47,352 bases of DNA, taken from NCBI GenBank assembly GCA_014730275.1, contig WJIL01000089.1, positions 1 through 47,352 of the forward strand, given 5' to 3'. The DNA is from Candidatus Lokiarchaeota archaeon. GTDB lineage: Archaea; Asgardarchaeota; Thorarchaeia; Thorarchaeales; Thorarchaeaceae. This document shows, piece after piece, positions 1 to 11,255 of the stretch (position 1 is the first letter of the stretch; each line of letters starts with the position of its first letter). The notes under the pieces are model-generated. The model saw only the letters and a list, made by a program, of their open reading frames with translations. It did not search any database and was not told the origin of the DNA. Made by a program: the position numbers and the translations under genes.

Positions 1-2
1 CA

Positions 3-854
3 TATCATAACAGCTACATTATTGCAGACTTCACGGAAGCTTGGATTCTCGAAACTTCGGGCCGACAGTGGGTAGCAAAACAAGTCGAAGGGTTTCAAGC
101 CATTTCAAATGGTTATACGATAACCAACGACTGGGATAGAGCTTCGGAAGACGTGATTGATCATGCTATTGAGAGGGGATGGTTTGATGAGGAAGAAGAG
201 TTCTCTTTTGCGGGTGTCTATGAAAACGAAGCCATGAGGTATATCACTCGTTGTGATGATAGACTCTCAGAATCAACAACACTATTGCAGGATGAGTTCG
301 GCAAGATAGAGTTCTCCACGTTGATGAAGCTTCTCAGAAATCATCCTGATGATTGGAGACCGTGGAATCAACCTAAAGCAGCCATATGTCAGCATGCTTG
401 CCATGAGAATTCCTATGTAACGGCGGGCAGTCAAATATCTGAGCTGGGTGATGATCATCTTCACTGGTTTACTGGTTCGTCTAATCCTTGTACCAGCGTT
501 TATTGGCCATTTACCTTTGATTCTCCGTATGTATACGATGGTTTCGATATGGCTTCTGAGAAATACTCCGAAGAATCATATTGGTGGATTAGAGAGAAGC
601 AAAATCGTGCAATATCAAAAAGCTTCGACGTAGCTATGACAGAGGCGCAATATACTGTAGCAAAGCATCAAGATATTGTCTATAGACTGGCTAGCAGGAG
701 AATAGAGCAGGATGTCGTTGAAAGAACAATCATCGAATACATGAGAGAGCTACAAGGCAGCATTGAGAGCGCTGCTGTTGATACTGGTATTCCGACGGAG
801 TTCAAAAATTACTGGAATAAGAGGAATGCTGAAGCTGGTATGAAAGTACCCTGA
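3..854 (+). CDS. Secernin-like C69 family peptidase, 3' part (5' end outside window)
   Basis: The reading frame is open from the left edge, so the gene is 5'-truncated. A GTG at position 153 lies inside the frame and is not the true start. The upstream residues include HNSYIIAD, AWILETSGRQWVAKQV and ISNGYTI, which match the secernin/dipeptidase C69 pattern (NSYIIAD.KEAWVLET.GR.W...GV..ISNG). The rest continues as expected, with the WRPWNQP, ICQHA and SVYWPF segments typical of secernins. The family consists of N-terminal-nucleophile hydrolases acting on small amides or dipeptides. The catalytic N-terminal Cys lies off the window, so activity cannot be judged. The next gene is convergent, 4 nt downstream. 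Confidence 0.8.
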   Translation, partial: YHNSYIIADFTEAWILETSGRQWVAKQVEGFQAISNGYTITNDWDRASEDVIDHAIERGWFDEEEEFSFAGVYENEAMRYITRCDDRLSESTTLLQDEFGKIEFSTLMKLLRNHPDDWRPWNQPKAAICQHACHENSYVTAGSQISELGDDHLHWFTGSSNPCTSVYWPFTFDSPYVYDGFDMASEKYSEESYWWIREKQNRAISKSFDVAMTEAQYTVAKHQDIVYRLASRRIEQDVVERTIIEYMRELQGSIESAAVDTGIPTEFKNYWNKRNAEAGMKVP

Positions 855-858
855 ATAC

Positions 859-1461
859 TCACTCTTTCGTAGATTCTGCGATTTCTTGCAAGGTCTTTCC
901 GGTTAATGCTGATTCTGGCTCCTCCTCCAAAACATTCCGGTCTGGTTCTGCTTTTTCATCCCTCATCTTGATTAGAAGCCATCTTGCATTCTTTCCGCTT
1001 CCAGTTCGAATCAAAACATAACCACCTTCTAGTTTCTTGCCTTCCAGCCATACCTCCACTTTCCCATCATCTAGACTTTCAGCCATATTCTTGCGGTCTT
1101 CTCTCTCTTCTTTCTCAGCGCGTAGATTACGATACGTCCCATAATCCCATACCATTACAGTGCCCGCACCATATTCGCCCTCAGGAATGACGCCTTCAAA
1201 ATCAGCATACTCTAATGCATGATCCTCAGTAGGCACGGCTAAACGTCTGGTCGATGGATTGGTTGAGGGTCCTTTCGGAACAGCCCATGATTTCAAGATA
1301 CCTTCCACTTCCAGTCTGAAATCGTAATGGAGATTACTAGCATCATGTTTCTGAATCACGAATATTGGCTCCTCCGATGGACTCCTTTCACCCCCTTCAG
1401 GTTCAGGGGTTTTAGAAAAATCTCGTTTCTTGCGATATTCCGTAAGCGGGTCTTCTTCCAT
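859..1461 (-). CDS. Stand-alone DNA ligase D-type 3'-phosphoesterase (PE domain)
   Basis: A 200-residue protein made essentially of one LigD phosphoesterase domain. Visible signatures are YRKKRDFSKTPEP near the N-terminus, FVIQKHDASNLHYDFRLE (His and Asp metal/phosphate ligands), LKSWAVPKGPS, RLAVPTEDHALEYADFEG and IPEGEYGAGTVMVWD. In bacteria this domain is usually fused to a ligase and polymerase in LigD and trims 3'-phosphate or 3'-ribonucleoside ends before sealing; free-standing archaeal and bacterial versions are known. The gene lies 32 nt downstream of ligA on the same strand, so the two are probably co-transcribed as an end-cleaning plus sealing pair. The charged C-terminal ~40 residues lie beyond the core domain. 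Confidence 0.9.
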   Translation of the reverse strand: MEEDPLTEYRKKRDFSKTPEPEGGERSPSEEPIFVIQKHDASNLHYDFRLEVEGILKSWAVPKGPSTNPSTRRLAVPTEDHALEYADFEGVIPEGEYGAGTVMVWDYGTYRNLRAEKEEREDRKNMAESLDDGKVEVWLEGKKLEGGYVLIRTGSGKNARWLLIKMRDEKAEPDRNVLEEEPESALTGKTLQEIAESTKE

Positions 1462-1493
1462 ACTCCTCTTCTCCCTTTACAAAGCTCGGAGCT

Positions 1494-3575
<2,082 letters not shown>

Positions 3576-3669
3576 TCATTGCTGCAAAAGAGTATATCAA
3601 GGTCCCCAATATACGATAACAAACTCTTTAATTAGGAGGAACAAGGCACCGGTCACCTCTTAGTGTAAT

Positions 3670-4629
3670 ATGGAGTTGATTACGACGAGTCGCAGAGCAG
3701 TTGTAGCAATAGGCGGAAATTCGCTGATTAAGGACAAGGAACATCAATCCATTCCAGACCAATATGCCGCTGCAGCAGAGAGCTGTAAGCATATCGCGGA
3801 TATGATTTCGAAAGGTTGGGATGTTGTGCTAACATCTGGAAATGGACCCCAAGTAGGTTTCATTATGCGGCGTTCAGAGCTTGCCAAACATGAGCTGCAC
3901 GAGGTCCTGATGGATTACGCTGGAGCTGATACTCAGGGTGCAATAGGATATATGCTCCAAAGAGCCCTGCATAATGAGTTCAAGAGAAGAAGTATAGACA
4001 AACATGCAGCAACTATTATCACTCAAACGCTTGTTGACAAAGACGATCCAGCTTTTGAGGATCCCGCAAAACCAGTAGGCACATTCATGGACAAAGAAAC
4101 CGCAGAAAAGAGAGCCAAAAAGCAAGGTTGGGAAATAGTTGAAGACGCTGGTCGCGGCTGGCGAAGAGTTGTTCCATCTCCAATCCCCATAGAAATCATA
4201 CAACAGCCTGCTATTGATGCCCTCATCAAAGAGGGAATTGTTACCTACGCCGTTGGTGGAGGTGGCATCCCCGTGATTAAAAATGAAGATGGTACTCTCG
4301 AAGGTGTTGAGGCAGTCATAGACAAAGACAGAGCATCTAGTCTGCTTGCTAGTGATATGGGTGTAGATCTATTGCTAATCTCGACTGCAGTTGAGAAGGC
4401 TTATCTTAATTTTGGAACTGAGGAACAAGAGCCAATTGATGAGATGACACCCTCAGAAGCAGAGAAGTATATCAAAGAAGGTCATTTCGCTCCAGGAAGC
4501 ATGCTGCCAAAGGTAGAAGCCTGTGTTGAATTCATCAAGCAAGGTGGAGATCTTGCGATAATAACCGATCCACCAAATATCACCAATGCCTTAGAAGGCA
4601 AAACAGGAACACGAATTGTTCCGGAATAG
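3670..4629 (+). CDS. arcC: Carbamate kinase
   Basis: A 319-residue amino-acid-kinase-fold protein of normal carbamate kinase length. It opens with VVAIGGNSLI (phosphate-binding glycine loop) and contains LTSGNGPQVGF, DYAGADTQGAIGYMLQ, GWRRVVPSP, YAVGGGGIPV, VIDKDRASSLLA and PKVEACVEF, all characteristic of ArcC. The enzyme interconverts carbamoyl phosphate + ADP and carbamate + ATP, either in arginine/citrulline fermentation or in carbamoyl phosphate synthesis. No arginine deiminase or ornithine carbamoyltransferase gene is nearby. It is transcribed divergently from ligA, and the 97-nt intergenic region must hold both promoters. A RidA gene follows 106 nt downstream. Confidence 0.96.
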   Translation: MELITTSRRAVVAIGGNSLIKDKEHQSIPDQYAAAAESCKHIADMISKGWDVVLTSGNGPQVGFIMRRSELAKHELHEVLMDYAGADTQGAIGYMLQRALHNEFKRRSIDKHAATIITQTLVDKDDPAFEDPAKPVGTFMDKETAEKRAKKQGWEIVEDAGRGWRRVVPSPIPIEIIQQPAIDALIKEGIVTYAVGGGGIPVIKNEDGTLEGVEAVIDKDRASSLLASDMGVDLLLISTAVEKAYLNFGTEEQEPIDEMTPSEAEKYIKEGHFAPGSMLPKVEACVEFIKQGGDLAIITDPPNITNALEGKTGTRIVPE

Positions 4630-4735
4630 AAAAAGTGTTCATCAAAAGCAAAAAAAGCCTCAGATATGTCTCGGAACCTGATGGCATAAGAGGACAGATT
4701 AATACAGTCGTTTGTGGATGAAAAGGTGAAGTAAA

Positions 4736-5113
4736 ATGAGAGAAGTAGTGCACACCAAAGATGCGCCGCAGGCTGTCGGACCGTATTCACAAGCTATCAA
4801 AACAGGAGAGCTCATCTTCTGTTCAGGCCAAATACCCATGGAACCCGATACAGGCGAGATTGTAACAGGCACTATAACAAATCAAACCAGACAATGCCTT
4901 AGCAACATCAAAGCTGTACTTGAAGCAGCTGGCTCATCTATGGAGAAGGTTGTGAAGGTTACCGTTTTTCTGAAGAACATGGATGATTTCGGCGAGATGA
5001 ACGAGGAATATGCCAAATGGTTTGGAGATGAGCCCCCGGCCAGAGCAGCCGTCGAAGTACGAAGGCTTCCAAAGCATGTGGGTATAGAGATCGAGGCAAT
5101 TGCGCTTCAGTAA
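4736..5113 (+). CDS. ridA: RidA/YjgF/UK114 family enamine/imine deaminase
   Basis: A 125-residue RidA-family protein of typical length. Hallmarks are AVGPYSQAI near residue 13, [15 protein letters not shown], the substrate-binding Arg103 in PPARAAVEV, and the C-terminal glutamate-containing IEIEAIA. The protein hydrolyses reactive enamine/imine intermediates such as 2-aminoacrylate, and usually acts as a trimer in the cytosol. An AGGTGA Shine-Dalgarno (4724-4729) precedes the ATG by 6 nt. It lies 27 nt upstream of the TTG-start membrane protein gene and is probably co-transcribed with it. Confidence 0.96.
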   Translation: MREVVHTKDAPQAVGPYSQAIKTGELIFCSGQIPMEPDTGEIVTGTITNQTRQCLSNIKAVLEAAGSSMEKVVKVTVFLKNMDDFGEMNEEYAKWFGDEPPARAAVEVRRLPKHVGIEIEAIALQ

Positions 5114-5140
5114 ATCGAAAATGTGTAAGGAGAGAATCCC

Positions 5141-5899
5141 TTGAGACAGCAGCTGTCCCAAATTGGAACTATACTTGTAATAGTTTCAGGTTTCATAGTT
5201 GCGTTAACTGTTATAGCTGATGCCATGCTTGGTCTTGATGTCATTGGAGACCGGATTCCCTTCATGATTATTGCTGCTCTAATTTTCATACTTGGGGGAT
5301 CTGTTTGTTTCAATGCTCAACTCCAACACCGATCACTACTCATAACAGCAGGACTGGCTGTCATTGGGATTTCTCTCTATCTGATTGAGCCATTCATTAT
5401 CTCTCTTTTCGCCCTCGCTTCTGGAGCTGTTCTCCTGTCAGCAGGTTTTGTTGGGAGACACAAACCACCAGACACTCCATTCAAGTTCGATTTGGCAAAT
5501 GATTGGCATTTTCGTAATGCTCGCGGAGATGAACAACAGGGTAGCCTCCAAGCAGCTACCTTCGTTGAAAGCGACCTCGTTGTTTTCTTGTTGATGTGGA
5601 ACAAAGCGGAAGGGGCTGTCAAGGATGCATTCAGCAAAATCAGGAAAGAGGTAATGGAACCGCGAAGTGAGGATATCACCTCAAGAACAACCGAGATTCA
5701 TGGCCACGAAGCCAAATCATTCATGGGAACCAGCACCGATGGTCACTACTTCGAAGTGTTTCAGTACTTCTGCGAACGTTCAAACACTCACATACTCCTT
5801 CAGATAAGCTCTCAAGCAGGAGAGGCTCCAGTAAAGGAAGGCCACGATTTAGTCACTTGTCATGATTCATTTGAAGAAGAAACGGATAGTCAGACATAA
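5141..5899 (+). CDS. Membrane protein with about four TM segments and a soluble C-terminal domain
   Basis: A 252-residue protein starting at TTG, supported by AAGGAGAG (5127-5134) placed 6 nt upstream. About four hydrophobic segments fill residues ~8-105 (ILVIVSGFIVALTVIA, IPFMIIAALIFILGG, LLITAGLAVIGISLYL, IISLFALASGAVLLSAGF). A cytoplasmic-looking domain of ~140 residues follows, rich in charged residues and beta-strand-like stretches (TFVESDLVVFLLMWNKAEG, EIHGHEAKSFMGTSTDGHYFEVFQYFCE). I do not recognise the C-terminal domain. Position suggests an operon with ridA, but no functional link can be stated. Confidence 0.8.
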   Translation: MRQQLSQIGTILVIVSGFIVALTVIADAMLGLDVIGDRIPFMIIAALIFILGGSVCFNAQLQHRSLLITAGLAVIGISLYLIEPFIISLFALASGAVLLSAGFVGRHKPPDTPFKFDLANDWHFRNARGDEQQGSLQAATFVESDLVVFLLMWNKAEGAVKDAFSKIRKEVMEPRSEDITSRTTEIHGHEAKSFMGTSTDGHYFEVFQYFCERSNTHILLQISSQAGEAPVKEGHDLVTCHDSFEEETDSQT

Positions 5900-6028
5900 G
5901 ATGCATACCCGATAGGCCACCATAGAAATCAAACTCAGAACCACGCAATTTATTGGCGTTTATCTTGTCCGTAATATCTCTTTCTGGCAAAAAAAGCATG
6001 CTAGACTGTCTTAGAGCTGTTCCCTAAG

Positions 6029-6038
6029 CTATATATTT
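6029..6038 (+). promoter_or_regulatory. TATA box candidate
   Basis: CTATATATTT lies about 45-54 nt before the ATG at 6083, which would place transcription start near 6060 and leave a ~20-nt leader. The preceding 5900-6028 stretch shows no other recognisable feature. Confidence 0.5.
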
Positions 6039-6082
6039 CATTACGAAATGCTTGGTCGTACATAACGTTAGGGTGCTAAAGA

Positions 6083-7561
6083 ATGTCAAGCAGTCCAGAT
6101 ACAAAGAAATTAGCAGCCTTCATCGTTGTCGTAATTGTCATAGCAGGGGCTGCGTTCGGTGTTATCATGTTGATGCAACCGAGTGTAGAGCCTGGCGGTC
6201 CAGAAGTGGGAATTGCTACACCTGATGAGGCTACGAATATTACACTCAATGAAATCAAAGCAATGGAAACCGTAGAAGGCTTTGCATCATTTCAAAACTC
6301 TTACGGAAATATAAGAGGTCAAGGAAACTACAGCGGAATCAAAGTTTCCTATTTGCTTGATGAACTCGTTGGCGGTATGGAAAGCAATCAGATACTTACA
6401 GTAAACGCCACCGACGGGTATGCTGTCACATTTCCATACTCAAAAGTATACCCCAATGAGACAATTCAGGCAATCCAAGGAGATATGATTCTGGCGTACG
6501 AATACAACGGAACCGAAGTTCCTGACTGGGAAGATGGTTACAGAATTATCTTCCTTACTGAGGATGGGTATTACTCAACTGAGGACGCCAATCAAACAAC
6601 CCCTGATGAATACTTCATGGGGGCTGCGGGACCAACTTGTATCAAGATGGTTGATACGCTGAAAGTTGAGACCCTAGAACCGACGGCTCTCACCGTTGTG
6701 AGGGAAGAAGGGACAACAGAATTTACCATGACTGAATTGAAAGAAATGGATACGATTACCGGCCTAGGGGGTTACAAACGATCGTCCGGCACTATGGAAG
6801 GACCACATAATTACACCGGAGTCACATTTCAAACAGTTCTGAGTGCTACGGGTCTCCTACCTGCGAACTACACAGTTGAAGCCATGGGGAGTGATGGCTT
6901 CACAACATACTACAACAAAACACAAGTTGAACTCGGATACTTCCCCGGGTACGACCCCGAAACAGGAGATGATATCGGAACAATAGCCTGTAATGTATCA
7001 CTAGCATGGGCTGATGAAGGCGGAACTCTTCCTTCAGATATCGGTCCACTTCGCGCCGTCTTAATCAATGAAGATGGCAATTTCACCGATGGGCATTTCT
7101 GGAACAAAGACGTTGTCAAGCTAACTGTGATTGAAGAAGTGCCAGACTGGGAGGTTGAGCTGGATGGCGTAGATCATTTCAACATGAGCCATGATGATTA
7201 CTATGCCGGCGCCTCGTGTAGTCACCATCGGACTGAGATAGAAATGAACGGTGATACATACAAAGGATTGCCACTATACGTACTCGTTGCTGCGATGGAT
7301 GGCGGCGATGATACGCATTTTACATTCAATTCCAGCCTAGCACTCCAAACCCATTACAATGTCACACTCTATGATAGCGAAGGTACCAATGTAACGATAT
7401 CTGTGGACCAGATTGCTGATAACACCAGTATTGTGGTTGCTGGCTGGAAGAATAACAAGCTTCTTGAAGGAGATGAGTGGCCCATTAAGCTTGTTACGCC
7501 CAATGCAACCGCAGTACTTGACGGTATCGTCAAGATTGAGATGGTTGGCTGGGAAGACTAA
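6083..7561 (+). CDS. Membrane-anchored extracellular protein with three tandem molybdopterin-oxidoreductase-like domains
   Basis: A 492-residue protein. Residues ~8-34 (LAAFIVVVIVIAGAAFGVIMLM) form a signal anchor; the remainder is acidic, rich in N-x-S/T sequons and probably extracellular. Three repeats of ~140 residues can be read. Each starts with a TLxEIKxMxTVxGF-like helix or equivalent (NITLNEIKAMETVEGF; FTMTELKEMDTITGLGGY; a degenerate third beginning after VPDWEVELDGV), then a Y-x-G(V/I/L)-x(4-6)-L motif (NYSGIKVSYLL, NYTGVTFQTVL, TYKGLPLYVLV), a VTxxDGYxxTF-like strand and a closing KxVxTLxVE-like strand. This resembles the sulfite-oxidase/molybdopterin-binding fold (PF00174-like) used as a binding module. 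No cofactor cysteine is obvious, so a binding or adhesive role is more likely than catalysis; this is inference. Confidence 0.65.
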   Translation: MSSSPDTKKLAAFIVVVIVIAGAAFGVIMLMQPSVEPGGPEVGIATPDEATNITLNEIKAMETVEGFASFQNSYGNIRGQGNYSGIKVSYLLDELVGGMESNQILTVNATDGYAVTFPYSKVYPNETIQAIQGDMILAYEYNGTEVPDWEDGYRIIFLTEDGYYSTEDANQTTPDEYFMGAAGPTCIKMVDTLKVETLEPTALTVVREEGTTEFTMTELKEMDTITGLGGYKRSSGTMEGPHNYTGVTFQTVLSATGLLPANYTVEAMGSDGFTTYYNKTQVELGYFPGYDPETGDDIGTIACNVSLAWADEGGTLPSDIGPLRAVLINEDGNFTDGHFWNKDVVKLTVIEEVPDWEVELDGVDHFNMSHDDYYAGASCSHHRTEIEMNGDTYKGLPLYVLVAAMDGGDDTHFTFNSSLALQTHYNVTLYDSEGTNVTISVDQIADNTSIVVAGWKNNKLLEGDEWPIKLVTPNATAVLDGIVKIEMVGWED

Positions 7562-7712
7562 AACCTGTTAGGGGGATTTGGGTGGGTTTTCCCGCTCCTA
7601 TCCCTCAACACACTATTTCACTACGATTGCACTCAGAACAACCCTTTTTTGTAAACGATTGACGCCTTTTCTCAAATAGTATGTGCCATGATTATAGGGA
7701 GCAAGGCAGTTA

Positions 7713-8318
7713 ATGACCAAAAATACACCTCGAAGCCAGCGAATGGGGGATTTCTTAGAGAAAGCCGCGTCTCTCATTAACAGAGCAAAATACAGCGAGG
7801 CAGTGGATGCACTTGAAGAAACTCTGAGAATTCAACCTGACAACGCTGAAGCATGGAAAAGGCTCATCGCCTGTCAAATCGAAATGAAACAGCCACAGCA
7901 AGCAATTGATGCTCTTGATAATTTGTTGAGAATTGAACCGGGAGCGCAACGGGCATGGGCAGATAAGGGGTATCTTCATCTCCTTCTGAATCAGCAATCG
8001 GAAAGCGTAGAATCTCTAAGGAAAAGCCTAGAACTATCACCCAGAAACTGGCGGCACTGGCTACTTCTGGCTGCGGCCCACCTTCTTGAAGAAGAATGGG
8101 CAGAAGCCCTTCTAGCTCTGGAGAAGGTCCTGCGTCTCAACCCAAATCATGCAGAGGCGTGGTACAACTGCGCAGTATGTTATCTGATGTTGGGGGACGA
8201 AGAGGCTGCTGCGATAGCACTTGACTATGCTACATCTTTGGACCCGAATTTCGAGGACCTTATTGAGGAATGGTCTGATATAGATAATAAGGCTGAGAAC
8301 TTGGGCGAAGCGTCATAG
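7713..8318 (+). CDS. Tetratricopeptide repeat protein
   Basis: A 201-residue soluble protein made of about five TPR units. The repeating pattern is readable as AKYSEAVDALEETLRIQPDNAEAWKRL, QAIDALDNLLRIEPGAQRAW, SVESLRKSLELSPRNWRHW, ALLALEKVLRLNPNHAEAW and AAIALDYATSLDPNFED. TPRs form a superhelix that binds other proteins. The start codon follows a GGGAGCAAGG stretch. It stands alone, ~220 nt upstream of the coiled-coil/GTPase operon and on the same strand. It could be a partner of that operon, but nothing in the sequence proves it. Confidence 0.9.
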   Translation: MTKNTPRSQRMGDFLEKAASLINRAKYSEAVDALEETLRIQPDNAEAWKRLIACQIEMKQPQQAIDALDNLLRIEPGAQRAWADKGYLHLLLNQQSESVESLRKSLELSPRNWRHWLLLAAAHLLEEEWAEALLALEKVLRLNPNHAEAWYNCAVCYLMLGDEEAAAIALDYATSLDPNFEDLIEEWSDIDNKAENLGEAS

Positions 8319-8425
8319 TATATCCATGATGCTAACAGCATTTCGAATCAGAGAAAGATGTTGTTGAGTTGCAATACAAGGTTATTATAACTGAGGCATA
8401 GGAAGTAAATCATAGCAAGAACCGG

Positions 8426-8488
8426 CTATTTCGAAATAACACAATATAATGGTCCAATTCGAAGAAAATCCGAATATTCGCGAAATAG
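8426..8488 (+). promoter_or_regulatory. Palindrome cluster around the TATA box of the coiled-coil/GTPase operon
   Basis: The perfect 12-bp palindrome TATTTCGAAATA occupies 8427-8438. The perfect 8-bp palindrome GAATATTC lies at 8472-8479, immediately followed by CGCGAAATAG. The octamer CTATTTCG (8426-8433) recurs inverted as CGAAATAG (8481-8488). A TATA-like AATATAAT sits between them (about 8443-8450), so the palindromes flank the core promoter and the probable start site. This is what operator sites for a dimeric regulator would look like. No regulator gene adjoins. Confidence 0.5.
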
Positions 8489-8540
8489 ACTTTAATATGT
8501 GGTTGACAAGTTTGAAGAAGACTATCAGGAGGTAGGCCCT

Positions 8541-11237
8541 TTGAATACTACAGAATGGAGGAGAGAATTAGACAGACTCTCTGAAGCAAAAAGCATACTT
8601 GTGCGCTTGAATCCAAAGACTGATGAGAAACTCAAAAGGCCAATGCGTCACCTGTACGACGTATTTGCCAAGCTAACGCAAATTGAGGACGAACTGGAAG
8701 GCACCTCAGGCATAAACATTCTCAAGAAAAGGAAACTATCGGATCAACTTGAGAAAACAAAAGGTGAACTCAGAGAAGGCTTCATGAGAATAGTAAGAGA
8801 TTTAGCTGACGAGGTACGGCAAGAATATCAACAGACTGTCCAGCTTACTCAACGCCTCCAGAATATATCACCAACAAAAACCAAAGCACTACAAGCGCTT
8901 GAATTCCCTCCGGTAGGAGCTGGAGATGTAAAGGATTTCAAAGAGCTCTACCAATTCCTGAAGGAGTATTCCGATAGATACTCAGCTTTGCACAGAGAAG
9001 TTGCAAGACAAGTAGGTTCTTTGCTTGATGAAAACAAGCGCACCTTGGAAACTTATGAGAGACACATAACAATAGACCGGGGAGAGGTCTCTGCAACAGT
9101 TTCTATGAACGGTGTAGAAGGGCAACCTATCAACGACCTTGTTGAATCAATGGAGAAACTCAAGGCGGAGAAGTCCTACCTTGACGGTCGAAAAGACGAA
9201 GTAGGTAGAATGTTGGCAGCCTCCCTGGTTTCTGAAGTAGAATCACTTCAGGCTTCAGTTGATACTGCTTCTCGATTGGGACTCGATTTGCCAATAGATT
9301 ACTCAAAAGAAATCAGAAGCATAGCCAGAGATGCCACCAAAACAGACAACCTTACCTCTCTAGTAAGTTTGGAAAGCCGATTACGATCTTCCAAACAGAA
9401 GATGGCAAACATGCTCAGAGACAAGATTATCAACATCAAGCATAGTGTGACATCAAGGGTTGTGGAAGGAGGCATACCAACTAGTTCTGATATGATTCCC
9501 GAACCACCTACAGCAATCTCAGAAAGCGAAGATGTGGCCGGTCTTCTGTCATCATACCAAGAGATGATTGAGTGGCGAGGGCAAGTCAAAATAGCCCTAA
9601 AAGATCAAATCCAAGAAGTGTTAGAAGAAATCGAAAAAGCCACTGAACGTCCCGAAGATACGGGCATCAAGGATATACTCAAGGTCAGGGAATTTCTTGC
9701 AGATGCGAAAAAGAAGCTCGATAAAGCAGAAATCGATGACATGATTAAGATTTACTTGAAAGCTAGTAAGATGCAGGAGAAATATCGGAAAACAGTTACC
9801 GAGGAAATCCGAGATTACCTGCAGCGATTCAATGAGCTAGCAACCTCAGCAGACCGTGTGCTTGACTACGCTCAACTGAGCAAAAAGGCTCCAAAAGTAG
9901 ACGAATTGCAGGGCGGGTTAGTGTATCTACTTGAGTCTCTGGATAATCTCCGCGATGCTGTTGAGAGCGGAGTTGCTACATTTAGAGATGCCGCCAAACA
10001 GGAACTCGAGGCAATCATCAACGATCTTCAAACTATCAAGCCAGAGTATGCAGAGTTATTCCTTCCAATAATCGTTGACTTGGAAGACGGTGTAGCGAGA
10101 ATAGAAGAGCTTGATGAATTTGGTGCAATTCGCTCCGAGATGAGGACGATAAAGGATAGCATCCTGGTGAAAGCAAAAGAAGCCATTGAGAACCTCCGTT
10201 ATAGACTTGGAGTCAAAATCCGACTCGCCGCAGCAAAGCTCATGGGTGCGGGAGTCAAGATGCCCGCTGAAGTCCAAGATTCAATTAGCGAACTAAACAA
10301 CGTTGGAGTCGCTGCTGATTCCGTATTCAAATTGCCAGCAAGAGCACGAAAAATGATTGAAATCTATGAGAATGACATCACCGATGAAATCGTGGAACTT
10401 CTAATAGATGAAATCGACGAACTCATGGAATCATTTGAACAAGCTGCAAAGGTGGGAGTGCCAATGGATGAAGAATTAACAAGACTAAAGTCCATCAAGC
10501 ACGAGCCGCCTCGTGAGCTGGAAGCTGCAGCAGAGACCTATGATGAACTACGTGCTTTGACCTCGTCAAATGATCTACAGCAGAAAATACGCAGCAGAGG
10601 AGATCAAGCGTATGACCAGCTTAAGGGAGCAATATCTATCTTCGAACAGGAAGGCATGACAGATTTTGTAGAACGGTTGAACAATCTGCTTGATCAGGTC
10701 CCTGAAGAGATAGCCAGTGATGACACAGAAATTACAGAGGCTCTTGATGTATGTCTTACCATGGCTAATATCCAGGAGGAAATGCTTGAGGTAATCAAGG
10801 AAATTGCGGGGAAGAATCAAGCAGCATTACATGAACAGCTTTCAGAGGAGAGCAAATACTACTCTACGATTCGTCGGGTTTACGAGAAACACCCTAAGGA
10901 ATTCAGTAAGAAGGTCTATCCACTAAACCGTATGGAAAACCTTCAAGAGGATTTGCAGAATGCCGATATACTAGATACTGCAATAACGAAGTTCAAGGAA
11001 ATCAAGGAGCTTCAAACCGGATGGGTGCAGCAAGCGAAGAAAATGGATGATTGGCACAAATCATTGCGCATGTACATGTCTGGATTCACACCAGCAGCAC
11101 CAGTTGATGATCGAAACAAGTTCATTGAGGATGCTATAAGAGAAATCAAGGACAACTATAGCAAGGAAGATATTGTTTCCTATCTATCCTGGGCTATGCG
11201 TGTAATAGCCGATACGATGGTAGAAAAACGAGAATAG
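8541..11237 (+). CDS. Large coiled-coil protein, first gene of the CetZ-like GTPase operon
   Basis: About 898 residues from the TTG at 8541, preferred because a near-perfect AGGAGGT (8527-8533) lies 7 nt upstream. An in-frame GTG at 8499 would add 14 residues but has no good ribosome site. The protein is almost entirely predicted alpha-helix, very rich in E, K, L, R, D and S, with many heptad-like stretches (ELEGTSGINILKKRKLSDQLEK, EIEKATERPEDTGIKDIL, REFLADAKKKLDKAEIDD). There is no signal peptide, no TM segment and almost no Cys or Trp. It resembles elongated scaffold or tether proteins in general rather than a family I can name. The CetZ-like gene begins 18 nt after its stop, so the two are almost surely co-transcribed and may act together as filament and cross-linker. 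Confidence 0.9.
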   Translation: MNTTEWRRELDRLSEAKSILVRLNPKTDEKLKRPMRHLYDVFAKLTQIEDELEGTSGINILKKRKLSDQLEKTKGELREGFMRIVRDLADEVRQEYQQTVQLTQRLQNISPTKTKALQALEFPPVGAGDVKDFKELYQFLKEYSDRYSALHREVARQVGSLLDENKRTLETYERHITIDRGEVSATVSMNGVEGQPINDLVESMEKLKAEKSYLDGRKDEVGRMLAASLVSEVESLQASVDTASRLGLDLPIDYSKEIRSIARDATKTDNLTSLVSLESRLRSSKQKMANMLRDKIINIKHSVTSRVVEGGIPTSSDMIPEPPTAISESEDVAGLLSSYQEMIEWRGQVKIALKDQIQEVLEEIEKATERPEDTGIKDILKVREFLADAKKKLDKAEIDDMIKIYLKASKMQEKYRKTVTEEIRDYLQRFNELATSADRVLDYAQLSKKAPKVDELQGGLVYLLESLDNLRDAVESGVATFRDAAKQELEAIINDLQTIKPEYAELFLPIIVDLEDGVARIEELDEFGAIRSEMRTIKDSILVKAKEAIENLRYRLGVKIRLAAAKLMGAGVKMPAEVQDSISELNNVGVAADSVFKLPARARKMIEIYENDITDEIVELLIDEIDELMESFEQAAKVGVPMDEELTRLKSIKHEPPRELEAAAETYDELRALTSSNDLQQKIRSRGDQAYDQLKGAISIFEQEGMTDFVERLNNLLDQVPEEIASDDTEITEALDVCLTMANIQEEMLEVIKEIAGKNQAALHEQLSEESKYYSTIRRVYEKHPKEFSKKVYPLNRMENLQEDLQNADILDTAITKFKEIKELQTGWVQQAKKMDDWHKSLRMYMSGFTPAAPVDDRNKFIEDAIREIKDNYSKEDIVSYLSWAMRVIADTMVEKRE

Positions 11238-11255
11238 ACAAGGTGGACGACAATT

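Noticed and set aside
8499-8540. GTG at 8499 as start of the coiled-coil gene
   Set aside because: No ribosome site precedes it, whereas the TTG at 8541 has AGGAGGT at ideal distance.
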